From contig CAJINV010000011.1 of the NCBI GenBank assembly GCA_905178155.1, positions 3,499,077 to 3,563,076 on the forward strand: a stretch of DNA of 64,000 bases. Reading direction: 5' to 3'. A model generated the notes under the pieces. The model did not search any database, was not told where the DNA came from, and saw only the letters and a program-made list of their open reading frames with translations. Every line of letters starts with the position of its first letter. Positions within the stretch are counted from its first letter, which is position 1. This document shows positions 21,837 through 34,162 of this stretch, piece after piece. A program made the translations under genes and the position numbers. This DNA is from Amoebophrya sp. A120 (Eukaryota; Sar; Dinophyceae; Syndiniales; Amoebophryaceae).

Positions 21837-24655
21837 ACCCGGATCTACCTTACTACCTGCACTGGCCAGGGTTTGCCTTTGAGGATTTCAAAATTCCGGA
21901 CGTTTTCCAAGACGACGGCAATCTTGGACCCGTGCCCGACCCACTCGAAGACATGTTCAACCACGAGTTTGTAGACGCGGACACGGAAAACGAGCCAAAT
22001 TTCGGCAAGGAACTCAGCAACCAGGCGGGTGGGGCCGGCTACCAGCGCCACACGCTGTTTGATCACGCAGCGAAACAGGTCGGTGCCGCCGCAAAGGGGC
22101 TATCAAATGCTATATATGTCTGGGTCTGCAGGAGGAGTTGGAGACTTGTGATGCAGGTTTTCCATGTTGACCAAGTGCAAGCCCTGGAGTTTTGACGCAG
22201 GACCGAGCATGACAAATGAGAGATCTCTAACCCTATCATGCCTCTTTTGCATCAGAAACTCCCTGCTGCTCTCAGCCTGGTCAGTAAAAGTGGACAGTTT
22301 ATTTCGGTAAAAACACCTCCATGGTGCGACACAGATGTTTGCATCGGATCCAGACTTGGCGCGACTAAGTACTTGCACCAGTGGCCCAGACCCAGACATA
22401 TTTCCGACGCATACGGGCGCATCTCCGACGAACTTTTCAACCCTGAAACGGAACTGAGCGCCCAGTACCAAGCGGTGCTGCGGGACGCGATGGAGCGCAC
22501 CTGGCATCGCGACTTTGGGGATCAGGAGGCATTTACCGGAAACAGCATCCCCGACCAGTTTTGGCAAACGACCGACGCGGAGGAGCTGAAGCAGAATATT
22601 CAAGCTGCAAAAACGGACTTTTTCGAGGCGAACCGGGAGGAGCTGGAAAAAATAGAGGGGGTTGAGAACGCAAACGACTTCTGGCAGAATCACGGCAATG
22701 AAAATTTGGCAAACGCAGCTGTAGATGAAGGGCATGCAGGACAACATGTGGACCCAAGCAGTTTGAACTTCGATGAAGCGAGTTGGGGTGCTGGGTACCA
22801 CGACAACGAGGATGACGATACGGGCGGCATTTCCAAGACGGATTCCTGGATGGAAACGGTTGCGGACCCCTGGCGCGAGTACTTCCGTACCGAAACCACG
22901 ACGGGGCGGGCCAGTACGGGAAAGACCGTTGGGGGTCAGGCCTTAGAAGGCGTGATGGGCATGTCGGACACGGAAGAGCATGCGCTGATCGACGTGATCG
23001 AAAAACACAATGCGCTCAAGCCCGGCACGCTCGGCCAGCATCTGGACGGGGCGGAGGCTGCGAAGTACCTGGCGGATTCCCGCCATGCCGCGGCGGACGT
23101 GCATCCTCTCGACCCCAAAGACCCAACGGTCCTGCACGAACTGCACAGCCAGTGGCTGGCGCGGGTGCTGGCGCCCGGAGACGACCGCGAGGAAGCGTGG
23201 CTGCAGCCGGGCAGCGGTGCCAACATTGACCCCAAGTGGAAGGCGTATTTTGCGCAGGACGGCGACAAGTTTCCCGGCATGAACAATTTGCAGGAGAAGA
23301 ACCTCATCCACTTGATCGAGGAGAGATACCACCTCGAAGGCGCGGACAAGCTGGGCGACACGCTGGACCAGGAGGAGGCGGAGAGGTACCTCGGGCCGGG
23401 CGGTCAGTTGGACCCGGACGACGCGGAAACGCGGGCGGCCGTGGAGAAGCAGCGCATCGCCTGGGACGACATCAAGCACCTCGCCGGGGAGGACGGAAGA
23501 TTTTGCAGCTACGATTGGGGTGGCGGTGCTGGGGCGTTTCCGAACCCGCCGCCGATCGAACACGGTGTCCACGATCGCTGGCTGGGAGACGACAATTGTT
23601 GGCGCCAGGCGAGTTGGGAAGACACATTTGGCGGAGAGGGGCTGGACGTGAAGACACAACTGCAGGGCGACGACCAGGACCACGATTTGCGGTTTCCCGA
23701 GCACGAAGTTGATGAAGTCGTGACCACAACGCCTCATCCGGTCGTGGTGGAGCATCCGGCAACGCCAGCCCCCCATCCTCCACAGCCAGTTCCTAGCCCC
23801 GCTCAGGATGCGGTAACGCCAGCCCCCCATCCTCCACAGCCCGCTCAGGATCCGGTAACGCCAGACCCCCATCCTCCGCAGCCAGTGGAGCCACCGGATT
23901 TCGACCACCGGCATCCCATAATGTATGAGCAACCAGCCACCCTTGAGCAATTGGGAATCACGCCGAGGAGCACTGCAAGCGGCCTCCTGACTACAGGTCT
24001 TCTTGCCGGAGCCGCATTTTACCTCGGGGGCGGGGGTGCAGCTGCAAAGCGGGACGACAAGAAGAAAAAAACCTCGCCGGCCGCACGCGCGGACGACGAC
24101 CCGGAGCCGGCTGCACTGGTCGCAAAGGACAAAACCTGGTACAACAAGGACGACAATCCGGAAAATAAGTCGCAGCTCCCAGCACAAGGACCAGCCGTGT
24201 CGCCGCAACCTGAACTTCCGGCCCTTTTTCCCACTAGCGGCATCGCTGCTCCGCGGCCTGCGACGCAGCCGCAGGCAGCATCCGCGGTGACCACCAACGT
24301 GAACGTGCAGATCAACGGGCAGCGGAGTAGAGAGAACTCTTTCTCATCTTCCTTTCTTGAAGTAGACCTCCCACACGAAGCAGGTCGGGCGGTCGCGTGG
24401 TTCGGTGAAGGCGGTGACGGGATAACCAGTGCTGTTCATTTGCCGGCGGGGGCAGCGACTTCCTCGTCCGGAGAAAAACCCGACACAGAGATACAAAATT
24501 ATGGGGCCCGGAGACATACGGACGCGGAGCCGCAAGCCGCACGGGGAAACTTGCGCGGTGGCAACGCAAAAGTGAGAAATGCAAATAGCCACGATTTTGA
24601 CCACCACACTTCCGCGAGCTTGGACTGGGCACAACAACTGTGGAGACGTCGATAG
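21837..24655 (+). CDS. Acidic duplicated-domain protein with one membrane segment (5' end uncertain)
   Basis: Supported exons are from about 21837 to 22100 and 22419-24655, joined across an introner in frame (K G R I S D E). The function is not recognised. Two copies of an acidic helical unit are visible: one around 22970-23190 (EEHALIDVIEK, then LDGAEAAKYL and LDPKDP) and one around 23300-23480 (EKNLIHLIEER, then LDQEEAERYL and LDPDDA). A Pro/His linker at about 23720-23890 repeats a TPAPHPPQP unit three to four times. A single hydrophobic segment (GLLTTGLLAGAAFYLGGGG, about 23977-24033) follows, then a Lys-rich stop-transfer-like stretch and a low-complexity tail, suggesting a type I-like or tail-proximal membrane protein. 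Coding from the left cannot be closed because of a stop at 21791; an upstream intron or a base error is likely. Confidence 0.7.
22096..22418. mobile_element. Introner, family 1 (diverged), at 22.1 kb
   Basis: The element is 22101-22413 (313 bp) with TSD GGGGC / CGGGC (4 of 5). The left end is TATCAAATGCTATATATGTC and the right end is AGACCCAGACATATTTCCGACGCATA-like: the inner arm is conserved but the outer 12 bases have drifted. Removal reads AAG GGG C|GC ATC TCC in frame. Confidence 0.85.
23740..23890 (+). repeat. Coding Pro/His repeat (TPAPHPPQP unit)
   Basis: Three clear tandem units of roughly 40-50 bp in which GTAACGCCAG or a close variant is followed by CCCCCATCCTCC, encoding TPAPHPPQP or TPDPHPPQP. 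It forms an extended linker just before the membrane segment. Confidence 0.75.
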
Positions 24656-25285
24656 GGCTGCGACATTTCGTACTACCCTTCTGGCTAATGTTAGGCACTG
24701 TGACGAAGAGAGGATTTCAAATTGATATAGGGTTTCTCGTCTCTGGATCTGGCAATGGCGACTGGTGGAGCTGCGCAGCGTGTTCCGCATAAAGTAGCTT
24801 TCATCCTGTTCTCTGAACTCGTCTTCGTCTTCCTTTGATACCTGGATGAGTGCAGAAGGGTGAGTATGAACCACGCGAATGCACGCATGACTTCGAAGAG
24901 AGTGCGAGAGACGCCTTGCGTGACGAGGAAGCGTTGCAGTTTCGCGGTGTGTTGACTCATCTTTATCAGAACGAAAACGCGACTGAAACTGAAAGAGTGA
25001 TTTCGATTTCGACGCCAAGAGCTACGAACGTGCAAAAACTATATGCAACAAGCATTCATCTTAATACCATATATGCAACTACCCAGTTATAATCGGCGCC
25101 AGCGCGGGCAACGAATAAGTAAAACTGCAGTCATCTTTCTCTGTTTAATGTTGGCACCAATCAATCATTGATGCCCAGGCCCACCAAAGCTCTTATTTCA
25201 GTGGAGAGAATTTTTGCTCCCGTGTAGGAAGCACCACTACAATCGTCGTCGAAGGAAGAAAGACCTCCCATCGACGACCAACACC
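24656..25285. other. Intergenic region, no gene seen
   Basis: About 630 bp. No gene, RNA or repeat recognised. Confidence 0.5.
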
Positions 25286-26034
25286 ATGGCCACCAACCCA
25301 GAATCCGAGGGCCTTCTGGACGCCACGCTCCCTGTGAGCTGCGGCGTGCTGCTGATCGGACTGGTTTTCCAGCTCAAGTGTCGCGAGGTGCCCCTGGAAA
25401 ACGCGAAACTGCCGGCGATTAGCGCCGCCTTGAAGCCGGGCACGGAGGAGTTCGGGGTGGCTTTCGGGCTGGTGGCCCACTCCCTCTTCATCGTCGGGCT
25501 TATCGCCTTTGCCGCCGGGCTGCTGGTCCTCGGACTGGCGCTCAAGTTGGCGCCGCAGCTGGCGGTAAGTTGACCACCTTTTGTTTCCGATGAAAAGCGA
25601 TTCAACTCCCAGTCTGTGTCTGTGATAGGTGCGCCCTTCGTAAAACTAGTAGAATCTTTTGCATAATATCATCCACTTCCATGTTCTTGATTGTCCCACC
25701 TTATCAGGTCTTCCCGATGTTTGGCCTGATTGTCTCCCTCCTCTGGTTCATGCGGATCGCGGAGAAATCGCCCATCGGACTTCCGGGGTTGAAGGGGCCG
25801 CCGCTGCCGGCTCTGGTGATTAACACGACCATTCTGCTGGTCATCCTCATCAACATGATCGTGAACTGGGATTACCTGGAGTTCGTCACCGAAAGTGCGG
25901 ACGGTTTCGAAAATTTCTCGGCCCTCGCCCGCCTCATCCTCGTCTCCTGTCTGACCCTGGTTCCCCACCTGATCGCCTTCAAGCACCGGCAAATCGACTG
26001 GAAAGTGCAGCCCGCGGGCGTGACGCCGCAGTAG
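25286..26034 (+). CDS. Small multi-pass membrane protein, unknown
   Basis: Exons are 25286-25564 and 25708-26034 around a canonical intron (GTAAGT...TTATCAG); 201 residues. Hydrophobic segments can be seen at roughly residues 16-32 (CGVLLIGLVFQ), 59-88 (LFIVGLIAFAAGLLVLGLAL, probably one or two passes), 94-109 (FGLIVSLLWFM), 126-144 (LVINTTILLVILINMIVNW) and 163-182, so four or five passes. The N-terminus (MATNPESEGLL) is short and polar with no signal peptide. The ATG has a good purine context. I do not recognise the family. Confidence 0.8.
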
Positions 26035-27470
26035 ATCAGATGCTACTAAAACAAGTCGCACTACTAGTATCTCGTGTGGAAAATTCAAATTACTGCTTGA
26101 CACCAAGAAGAAGAAATTCGAAGAAGAATTTGAAAGCATTCATCTTGCAAATCAATACACCAGAAGTTTGAAGTATACCTTCTACCACGTTCTTGTAAAT
26201 AGACTTATTTTCCCTGTAGGATTCAAGAGGTCTGCGCTCGTCTCCTGTCTTCATCCTGATTCCACCACTTGTACCCTCACCAACAGGCAGCTGCAAGGAT
26301 TGTTGGAATAGTCTTTCCTTTTCGCCGGCATAATTGTAGTTCCGGTTTGGTGGTTCCAAGGACTAGGTGCAGGCGGCGGAGGAAGACGAGTAAACTGCAA
26401 CAAGGCGAGCCTCCGAGCAGCAGTAGTACTACTGTGTCCTTCGCGCCCCCCCGCTGGTGGTTCGCGACTACCTTCGGAATGATCATGGGCAGTGTTGTAA
26501 AAAAGTTGAAATTTTAATGCCTTTCGTCGCCTTTCACGGAGCAGTTAAGAGGTAAAAAGCAGCAGCTGCCTCATGAAACAGATGAACCACGAACCAGTCT
26601 CATTACCGAGTCAAGCGTTTCTACTGGAGTAAAAAATTTGAAAAAACGACTCCTACTATTGCAGCAATCAACCCTATCTTGGACCACGAAGACTGACGCG
26701 TGTCACCAAATAAAGGTTTCTTCTCAAATGAATTTGTGTACAACCTGATGAACACATCGTCAGCAAAGACTTCCGGCAAGAAAGATGGTCGTGCAAGAGG
26801 CCCTGTCGCTAGTCTAACGTTTTCTTCTATGTGCTAGCGAGCACCAAATGCAGCTTTTGATCATTGTGTTTTATTTGCTCCAGCACATCAAGGGTCCGCA
26901 TTACGTCGTCGGCTTCGCTTGTTCTCTATTACAAGAGAGGATGCTGCGACTGCGAGGGATCATGTGGTTGAATTTTTAGAGGAAGAGTGGAGTTTCCTTC
27001 CCATGTCGTTCGATATCGTCCTTGTCTTCGATGATTCCGGTGATGAAAGTTCGCATCTTCGAATTCGTGTTTCTTCGTCGTGCCTCGTATTTCATCATCG
27101 CACCATGAGCGATACAACACAACTTCTCCGATTGGTCGTTGTGTTGTGTGTGCGGCGGTGTTATGTCGTCTTCCGCATCTTTCTATTTTCATTCACATTT
27201 TTGCCCGCAATCGTGGTGACATGATCGATTGTAAGCAATACATGATGTAGCAGTAGCTGAAAGAAGGTCAAGAAGGACCAGAGAAAGCCTGGAATTTAAT
27301 AAGTGAAAAAGCGAACTATCTTCAAAGAATCAGAATGGGACCGGCCTCGCGGTTCATGGAACAACAGGATTTGGTTCCGTGAACAATAAGGTTCGGTCGG
27401 AATCGAATCAACGAACAAAGGTGGTTTCTCCTCTCACAGTAGAGGCCGACGACCCGCCAGTTGTACTAAA
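26035..27470. other. Intergenic region, no gene seen
   Basis: About 1.4 kb before the DRC5 gene. Short open frames on both strands lack coding character. No element ends recognised. Confidence 0.5.
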
Positions 27471-30400
27471 ATGGCGTCCTCCTCCTCAACCGGCCCGATG
27501 GGTGCGCCCGGGGGCCGAATGCTGAATTTTCCATCCATGGAAAAAGTAAAACGATACCCGCCATCTCTCGTCGAGACGTGTCTCCGAAAGATCAGCACGG
27601 GGTTTTTACGGTTTGACCCAGCGGTATGAGTTTGTTGTTTTCGGTAGTAGCTCTAAAGTTTGACAGATGAAACTGCGCATGTTTTTTCACACTTGAGTTT
27701 GTGAATGCTATCTTTCCTCGATAAATGCAGCGCATCTTTGCGCCAAAACATTCTGTTCCCCTTTGATGCACCAACAGGTATTGCAGCGGGAACTAACCAG
27801 GGCAAAGCAGCTCGAGGAAGTGTACGCAATACTCGACACGGACATACTATGACAGTGCACAACTCCCCCTCCCCTTCATTTGTCATGCAAAATACCCAAT
27901 CCACCATTTGCTTATTGGCTCTGTTTGCATGACAAGTTCTGCTAGCCCAAATAGCACTACAATCCAGTTCAAGTTTGTCATGCAGAGCCAGCATTCTTGC
28001 TGTTGCTTGTATAATTGCCGTTCATGCTATACAAATGAGGGGGAGGGGGAGTTGTGCACTGTCATACATACCCTTAGGAATAGCCGCCACATGGATAGAC
28101 GACGAATACTACTGGAAGAGAAGAACACTCTATCACATGAGAACAATGTTACAGTTACACATTTGTTGGTGTTGGAGTTTCTGCATCACAAATTTTCTCT
28201 TTGTGGCAGACAAAACTTGTAATGCAAAGATCATAAGGGAAAATACGTAGAAAACGAGGCTCGCAAGCATTTCCTGCATGACAGAGGTTGTCTGTTTTGC
28301 GGCTCCTGCAACACAATGTGTAACTGTAACACTTTTTTCTTGCGATACACTCCAGCGAGACAAGGGCGAGTACACCGGGCTCGTGGATCAGCATGGTACA
28401 CCGCAGTCACACTCTATCATGCCTTTCGTGTTCTTGCAATTTTTCTATAGAAAATGAACGAGAAGATGCGATTCCATCATGCAGCCTTGGGAAAATTGTT
28501 GCGACTATGAGGCATTTTTAGGCACTAGCACGACCAGCTTCTTTAAAATTGCAAATTGCAGGTATGTCGTGGAAGCAGTTTTTCTGCGAAACCGAACTCG
28601 GGTTCATAATAGAGAAATTCCCGCTCGATTTCGAGGCCGCAGAACTCGACGAGTTGAAGAGCATCGTGCAGGCGGTGAAGCAGTACATTTTTTGCTTGAA
28701 GATCCGCGAATACCCGAGCCACTTTGACTTGGCGCTCATTTTGGACCCGTTGCCCAATCTCTGCAGTCTCCAGATCACGTACGGGAGAAAACGCCTCGGC
28801 ATGGAGTACGAACGGGGGCTGTTTGGGATGAAAATCGTCGACGCACAGTATCTGGTCAGGTATTGAACAGTTCGGCCAGTTTTTTTTGTTTCGACTTTTT
28901 CACAATGCCACTTCCCTTCGACGTGACCGAGCACTTTTGTGCCCATGAATGTGCAGGAGGTGACGTGAGTGTGCAATGAATTGACACCATAAAAACTGCA
29001 TTATCATCAATAAACCAAACTACCGCGCTGCCCCCCTCGCCTTCTTCAGGTACGTGCGTTGCTGCCAGACTTTGGTGAAGCTTTCCCTGCCCTGCAACAT
29101 GATCGACGACGAGCTGGCGAAGATCTTGATGCAGGGTCTCGAGACCTGTTTAATGTTGACCGACTTAGACCTGTCGGGGAACAACCTCGGGGACCGGGGG
29201 GCCAGGAGGCTTGCGAAGTTGCTGCACCGACAGTACGTCCTGCAGACGTTAGACTTGTCTGACAACGCCATCCACGCGAATGGGTGCATGCACCTAGGAG
29301 CGCACCTGGCCGAAAATAGCACGCTGGAGACGTTGAACTTGCGACTGAACAGATGCGAGGATAATGGTATGGTTCTCTGCGTGACAGTTTTGAAATTTGT
29401 TGAACATCATGTTGATCCCGATCTTCTTTGCTCCGCAATGCTTCATACACTAAACAACTCAGGTGTCTGCCACTTGCTGCAGGATCTGTGCATCAACAAG
29501 ACACTGCGCAACCTTAACCTAAGCAGTAACGACTTAACGTGGAGGTGTTTGGCGTATTTGAGCAGCATATCAAATGCAAATATATGTGAGTCTGGAAACC
29601 GGTGCTACAATGTGAGTCTGGAAACAGTTCCGAATGCAACCTAGCATGACAACTTTCCAGAACGCTTTCTCATGATAGGCAATCCGCATGAGAAACTGCA
29701 TGCTTCTGTGTACAAAAGATGCTGCGAGGACTTTTGTTGGTTATGCCATACAGATTTCCTAGGTATGGAAAGCTAGCATTACAAGTTCCAGCATTCCAGA
29801 CCCAGACATATTTGCAATGCATACAGCATGATATCAGAAAACGGGACCCTGGAGTACCTCGACCTTTCCGCAAACACACTCTGGAACACAGAGGAGGGCG
29901 AGGAAACGAAAGAACTGGTATGCAGACAACGCTGATTTTACAGCAGTGAAACCTACCACTTTTGCCAATAACTCATGCAGCTGGAACTCATGTATCGAAA
30001 CGAATCTTCTATCCACTGTGACGTTATCAATCGAATTTCTGTCATAACTGCACCCTCTCACCACTTCAGACCGACGTCAGCAACCTCGACCCGGAAAGCC
30101 CGTTCGGAATTTTAGTCCAATGCGTGTCCAAAAACAGCACGCTGTTGAGCTTGGACGTAAGACACTGCAGTTTGCCGGAGGATCTGGAAAGGAGGCTCCA
30201 CACCATCACGAAACACCGAGAGCTGAGATCAAGAGGTAATATTGTTGTAGGAGCAACTTCAATTTAGTTGTAGTTTGGTTCTCTTTGTACTAAGTATAAA
30301 TTGCATGACAAATAAATTTTTTTCTTCTAGAAGAGACTGAGAAACGGAAGTTGTAATGCAGATTCAAGTAGGGAGCCGCAGCCGGATTTGTCATGCATGA

Positions 30401-30577
30401 TCGCGATCAGGTATAAGCGTGGACGCGTACGAGAGGGCGGGGCTGTTGTTGCAACAGCCCGTGGAGGAAGAAAAACCGGCTGCGGCACCGGCCGACGGCG
30501 ACGACGCCGAGAAAAAGGGCACCGATGAGAGCGAGGAGAACTCAGCGGAGGAGGCAAATAAGTCGGCGGAAGACTAA
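27471..30577 (+). CDS. DRC5: Dynein regulatory complex subunit 5 (TCTE1-like LRR protein)
   Basis: Ten exons: 27471-27623, 27778-27847, 28072-28130, 28353-28395, 28562-28859, 29050-29366, 29463-29567, 29829-29917, 30070-30235 and 30411-30577 (488 residues). Three gaps are introners (27848, 28131, 29568) and six are GT-AG introns. The N-terminal region has the family features PPSLVETCLRKI, DEYYWKRR and the HGMSWKQFF box, then CSLQITYGRKRLGMEYERGL leading into leucine-rich repeats (LTDLDLSGNNLGDRGARRL, LQTLDLSDNAI, LETLNLRLNR, LRNLNLSSNDL, LEYLDLSANTL). This order and these boxes are those of TCTE1/DRC5, a nexin-dynein regulatory complex subunit of motile axonemes that helps control dynein activity. 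The C-terminal tail is acidic and Ala/Glu/Lys-rich. Its presence implies a flagellated stage. Length is close to the usual ~500. Confidence 0.93.
27843..28071 (-). mobile_element. Introner, family 2, inverted orientation, in DRC5
   Basis: The element is 27848-28066 (219 bp) with TSD CATAC on both sides. The ends TATGACAGTGCACAACTCCC and GGGAGTTGTGCACTGTCATA are near-perfect inverted copies. The body is the reverse complement of the copies at 8335 and 57459 (AGCATGAACGGCA lies near its right end). Removal reads ATA C|CC TTA GGA in frame, so this family splices in either orientation. Confidence 0.93.
28126..28352. mobile_element. Introner, family 6 (GTTACAGTTACACATT ends), in DRC5
   Basis: The element is 28131-28347 (217 bp) with TSD CACTC on both sides. 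The inner arm TGTTACAGTTACACATT and the inverted AATGTGTAACTGTAACA match exactly; the outer ends TATCACATGAG and TTGCGATA are looser. Removal joins ACA CTC|CAG CGA GAC in frame. Only 59 bases of exon separate it from the preceding introner. Confidence 0.9.
29563..29828. mobile_element. Introner, family 1, in the DRC5 LRR region
   Basis: The element is 29568-29823 (256 bp) with TSD CAGCA on both sides. The left end TATCAAATGCAAATATATGT includes GTGAGTCTGGAA, which occurs twice near the left end (a small internal duplication at 29589-29626); the right end is CCAGACCCAGACATATTTGC then AATGCATA. Removal reads AGC AGC A|TG ATA TCA, continuing the leucine-rich repeat. Confidence 0.92.
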
Positions 30578-31734
30578 AACGAAAGCCGCGCGCTCGGAAA
30601 CATGATGAACTCAATGTTTGAGTCTCATCAGCACGCAGGGAAATCGGATCGCTGAGCAATTACTTATCGCAAGACGAAAGTGTTGAGTAAGTTGTACTAC
30701 AAACTGACCAAATTAATCGAACAGATACAATCAACTGACCAAAGTTTTGAAATTCAACAACTTATCGCAAAGAACAGATTTAGATGATGAATTAGAGCGC
30801 TCTATTTTTGCGATTGCGCTTGAAGAAAGAATAGTCGAACTGCGTTTCGCTTGAGAATACAGGTTTCGCTGGAACAATACCGGAAGATGAAGGGCCCCTT
30901 CAACAGGCTCTTGTAGATTTCCGGTCGATGAATTGTAAAATTGAATAAAATGCCTTTGTATCAAGATCAACCACTGGAAAGAAAAGGTAGCAAGTTGCTT
31001 CGCGAGGACTCTCTTGCGCCTATGCGGCATCAAGCAATCACCTCTGGTGGGCTCTTTTTTTTCCCTGCGTTGTGGTTTGAAAGAATTTTTTTTGTCCGGA
31101 ATCCGCATCTAATCTTAATATGCTTATCTCATGCTCACCGTGACGAGAACATAAAGCCAAAGCGACACTGAATCGACATCGAAGATCCAAAAACCGAGAA
31201 CGAGATCGTGATCTTCGTCAGGAGGTTCTTTCGTGGGGAAGCAACTAAGAAAAGCAACATGCACAAAGCGATCGTTTTGGATCTTGTTGTTGTTCAAGAA
31301 AATTTGCTCTGGAAATCGAATATTCACCGCGGCAAGGTCTGCTCTGCATGGGGTCAAGAACCAAAGGGAATTCCATTTCAAATTTCTTTTTCCAGGTCCT
31401 GCCAGCGGGACAAGTTCCCATACGTATTTAGTCATTCGGATTTATTGTGAAGAAGATCTACATTGATTTGTGCATCTGTTCTTCCCGAACTTCAACCTAT
31501 AGAGAATAGGTCTACTTGAAAACTGTGTGTTTTTTCCTCGCGAACGCGACAATTAGCACCGAGACGCACCATGCACTAGTACGCGGCCCCCGCATGATAA
31601 AAAGTTGAGATAAATCGTAGCAGAAGCTATCGAAGCGACAAAATATTAATTTAAAGATAAACACGTGACAAGCTTGTGTTTCTCTTTCTCTTTGACTTTT
31701 TTCTTTGCAATCAAGGAACAAAACACAATAAAGA
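30578..31734. other. Intergenic region, no gene seen
   Basis: About 1.16 kb between DRC5 and the dioxygenase. Nothing recognised on either strand. Confidence 0.5.
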
Positions 31735-33726
31735 ATGGCAACAACATCCGCACCAGTCGCAGTCGCCGACCAGGACATGCGCGACGCGGACGATGAGCGC
31801 GACGGCAGCACGACCACCTCCCAATGCAAGAAGCCCTCTGCACCTCCGCCGACTTTCTCCCGGCGATTCCACCTGAAGCGGAAGCAGATGTTTTACCCCA
31901 TGTACGCCGTGAAGAACGGGACCGAGCCGATCGTGCAAGCGGACGAGAAGCGACCCCACTTTCTGCCCGCACGCACCACGGAAAAATTTCTGGAAGCCAA
32001 CGCGCGGTTCTGCCGGCAATACGGGCAAAAGAACAAGAGGAGAAGAACCACCGTCCGGGAGCAGCACGACGAATATTCTGAAGCGTCGTTGACGGTAACG
32101 TCGTGTTCCTCCGGGGCCTCCGACTCCAGTGCCTCCGACTGGGAGAACGAAAAATTCGACAAAACGGTGATCAGCAAGGCGAAATTAATTCACCAGAAGG
32201 ACCGACCCTGGCGGTGCTACTGGGACTTGTCCCAGTGGGAAGACAATGAGGCGAGCTTTACCAACTTGTTTCTCGGAGGTGCTGGTAGCAACAAAAATGT
32301 GCCCGTCGGGAGGCAGAGCGCATTCAGTAAACAAATGAGCAATGGAATTGCTAACGGAAATAACGGTGCGGCTATGCACCAAAGTAGTGGATCACCAGCC
32401 GCGTCTTCTGCGACTGTCAACGGCCATCTTCAAGTTGGAGAAAAGGCAGACGTCGACATGGCTCTCAGCTCATCCTCCACGTCTGCATCTTCTTCTTCGG
32501 CCGATAATGCAACAAGAGCGACCAAAGTCTCCGCTTCCGTCCAGTCTGTGAACAACAAAGACAACAAGAAAACGTTCTTCGATCTGATGGACGGGCACAA
32601 GCGGCACCGGAAGTTTGTCGTGTGCCGCAACTTCATGACGGGAGAGGAAATCAAAAGGATAGACAAGGCGTTCGAAAACTGGAGCACGGCGGAGATTAAG
32701 GACCGAAAGCAGAACTTGAAGTACAAGCACGTGGCGTATCGGTGCGAGCTGGAGCTGAAATACCTAGAACCGGAGCTCTACGGAAGAATCCTCGAATGCG
32801 TCCACTTAGTGGATGACACCTTGTGGCAGAAAATGCCGCGGTGCACGTACCCAGAACTGGAATACATCGTCTACGACACCAGAAGGCCGGTGCGGAAAAA
32901 AGCAGTTTTGGAGGAAGAACAACGGGCGAAGGCGCAGCTGACCACGTTCAATGTAGAAGATGAGGAGGACTCGTCGGACGAAGACACAGCGAATAAGAAC
33001 GGCAAGAGAAAAAGCACAGCGAATAATACGACAAATAAGCCGGCGGGTGCAGCCGCTAGTACAACAACGACCTACAAGTACCAGCCTTGCCACACCGAGG
33101 AAGCGTCCGCGATCGCGAACAAGTGGAAGTACCACAGCAGCTGCGTGCAGAAAGCGGGCGAGAGCGGGGCGAACAGCTACGTGGCGCGCGGAGAACGCAG
33201 GCCGAAGGATGGAAGTTGTGGGGCAAAGCGTCCGGAGCTTCCGGACGACCCGGAGGGGGAAGAGGACGGTATACATAGTTATGTTAATCTTCGAGGGTAT
33301 TATACTCTTGGAATTTACACAAGAAAAACTGACGAACAGAATAAAATGAAGCTGCATGATTTTGATTGATTCCTCCCATGTTTTGACACGACGCGACGAG
33401 CGAGTCGGGTTACTTTGTTGAAAATACACAAAAACTCTGAATTTCCGCATAATTGCAAAACAAAAGCTACCAACACTGGCTACATCGAGGAGCACGTGGA
33501 TAACGACTCTGTGATCACTTTCATCCTCATGCTCACCCAGCCCGGCGTAGACTACGTGGGCGGCCGCAACAACTTTGCCCGCGGGGAAAAGCACGCGGTG
33601 CGCAGGCAAGTCCAGCTGCAGAAGGGCGATTTGGTGCTTTTTCGCGGGGAGAGACTCCGACACAGCATCACGCCGGTTACGCACGGCTGCAGGATCATCC
33701 TGCAGGGCGAGTTCAGTAAGACTTGA
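31735..33726 (+). CDS. Prolyl-4-hydroxylase-like 2-oxoglutarate/Fe(II) dioxygenase
   Basis: Exons are 31735-33268 and 33467-33726 around a GT-AG intron (GTATAC...CAAAAG); 597 residues. The C-terminal part carries the double-stranded beta-helix iron-binding set: His521 and Asp523 in YIEEHVDNDS, the distal His577 in RHSITPVTHG, and Arg587 as the likely 2-oxoglutarate partner; FILMLTQPG and YVGGRNNF fit the strands between. An upstream helix segment, NFMTGEEIKRIDKAFE, matches the start of P4Hc-type domains. The intron cuts the domain just before the first His, and phase 1 joining gives ATNTGYIEEH. The N-terminal half is poorly conserved, Ser/Asn/Ala-rich, with no signal peptide, so a cytosolic or nuclear location is more likely than an ER collagen-type role. 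The substrate is unknown. Confidence 0.85.
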
Positions 33727-34162
33727 GGATGAAGGGGTGGTGCTTCGTGGTTTGGCCGAGTTGCAAGAAAGAACTACATGCCACGAAAAAAACAATGAAT
33801 CGATACTAGATTCAATACTGGTGCATCGACGACTGACCATGCTATTACGCAGAAATAAAGCTTGCGACTTACAACAATTTTTCTCGTTCCAGGTAGCGAG
33901 TAATTCTGAAACAAGCAGAATTCAACATTGTTTGTTCAACTGAGGGTCAACATTGTTTGTTCGACGCCCTCATGACTCTTACGTGTGAGTCAGCTTTTTT
34001 TTTACACACGTACCTCTACTGCAGCATCACTTGTTACATCGTCATTTCATCGTTCCTTTGTCGTTGTCGTTTTTCGGTGTCTTCGTTTTTTCTCTTCGTT
34101 ATGATCGCTTATATTAGACGAGGACCTAAATCTTTTTTTTTTCATCTGCACAAGCAGAGCGA
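33727..34162. other. Intergenic region, no gene seen
   Basis: About 440 bp. Contains a short A+T-rich and T-rich stretch just before the next gene; nothing else recognised. Confidence 0.5.

Noticed and set aside
22943-24208. Minus-strand open frame of 421 codons
   Set aside because: It is a shadow of the acidic membrane protein on the + strand, and has no recognisable domain.
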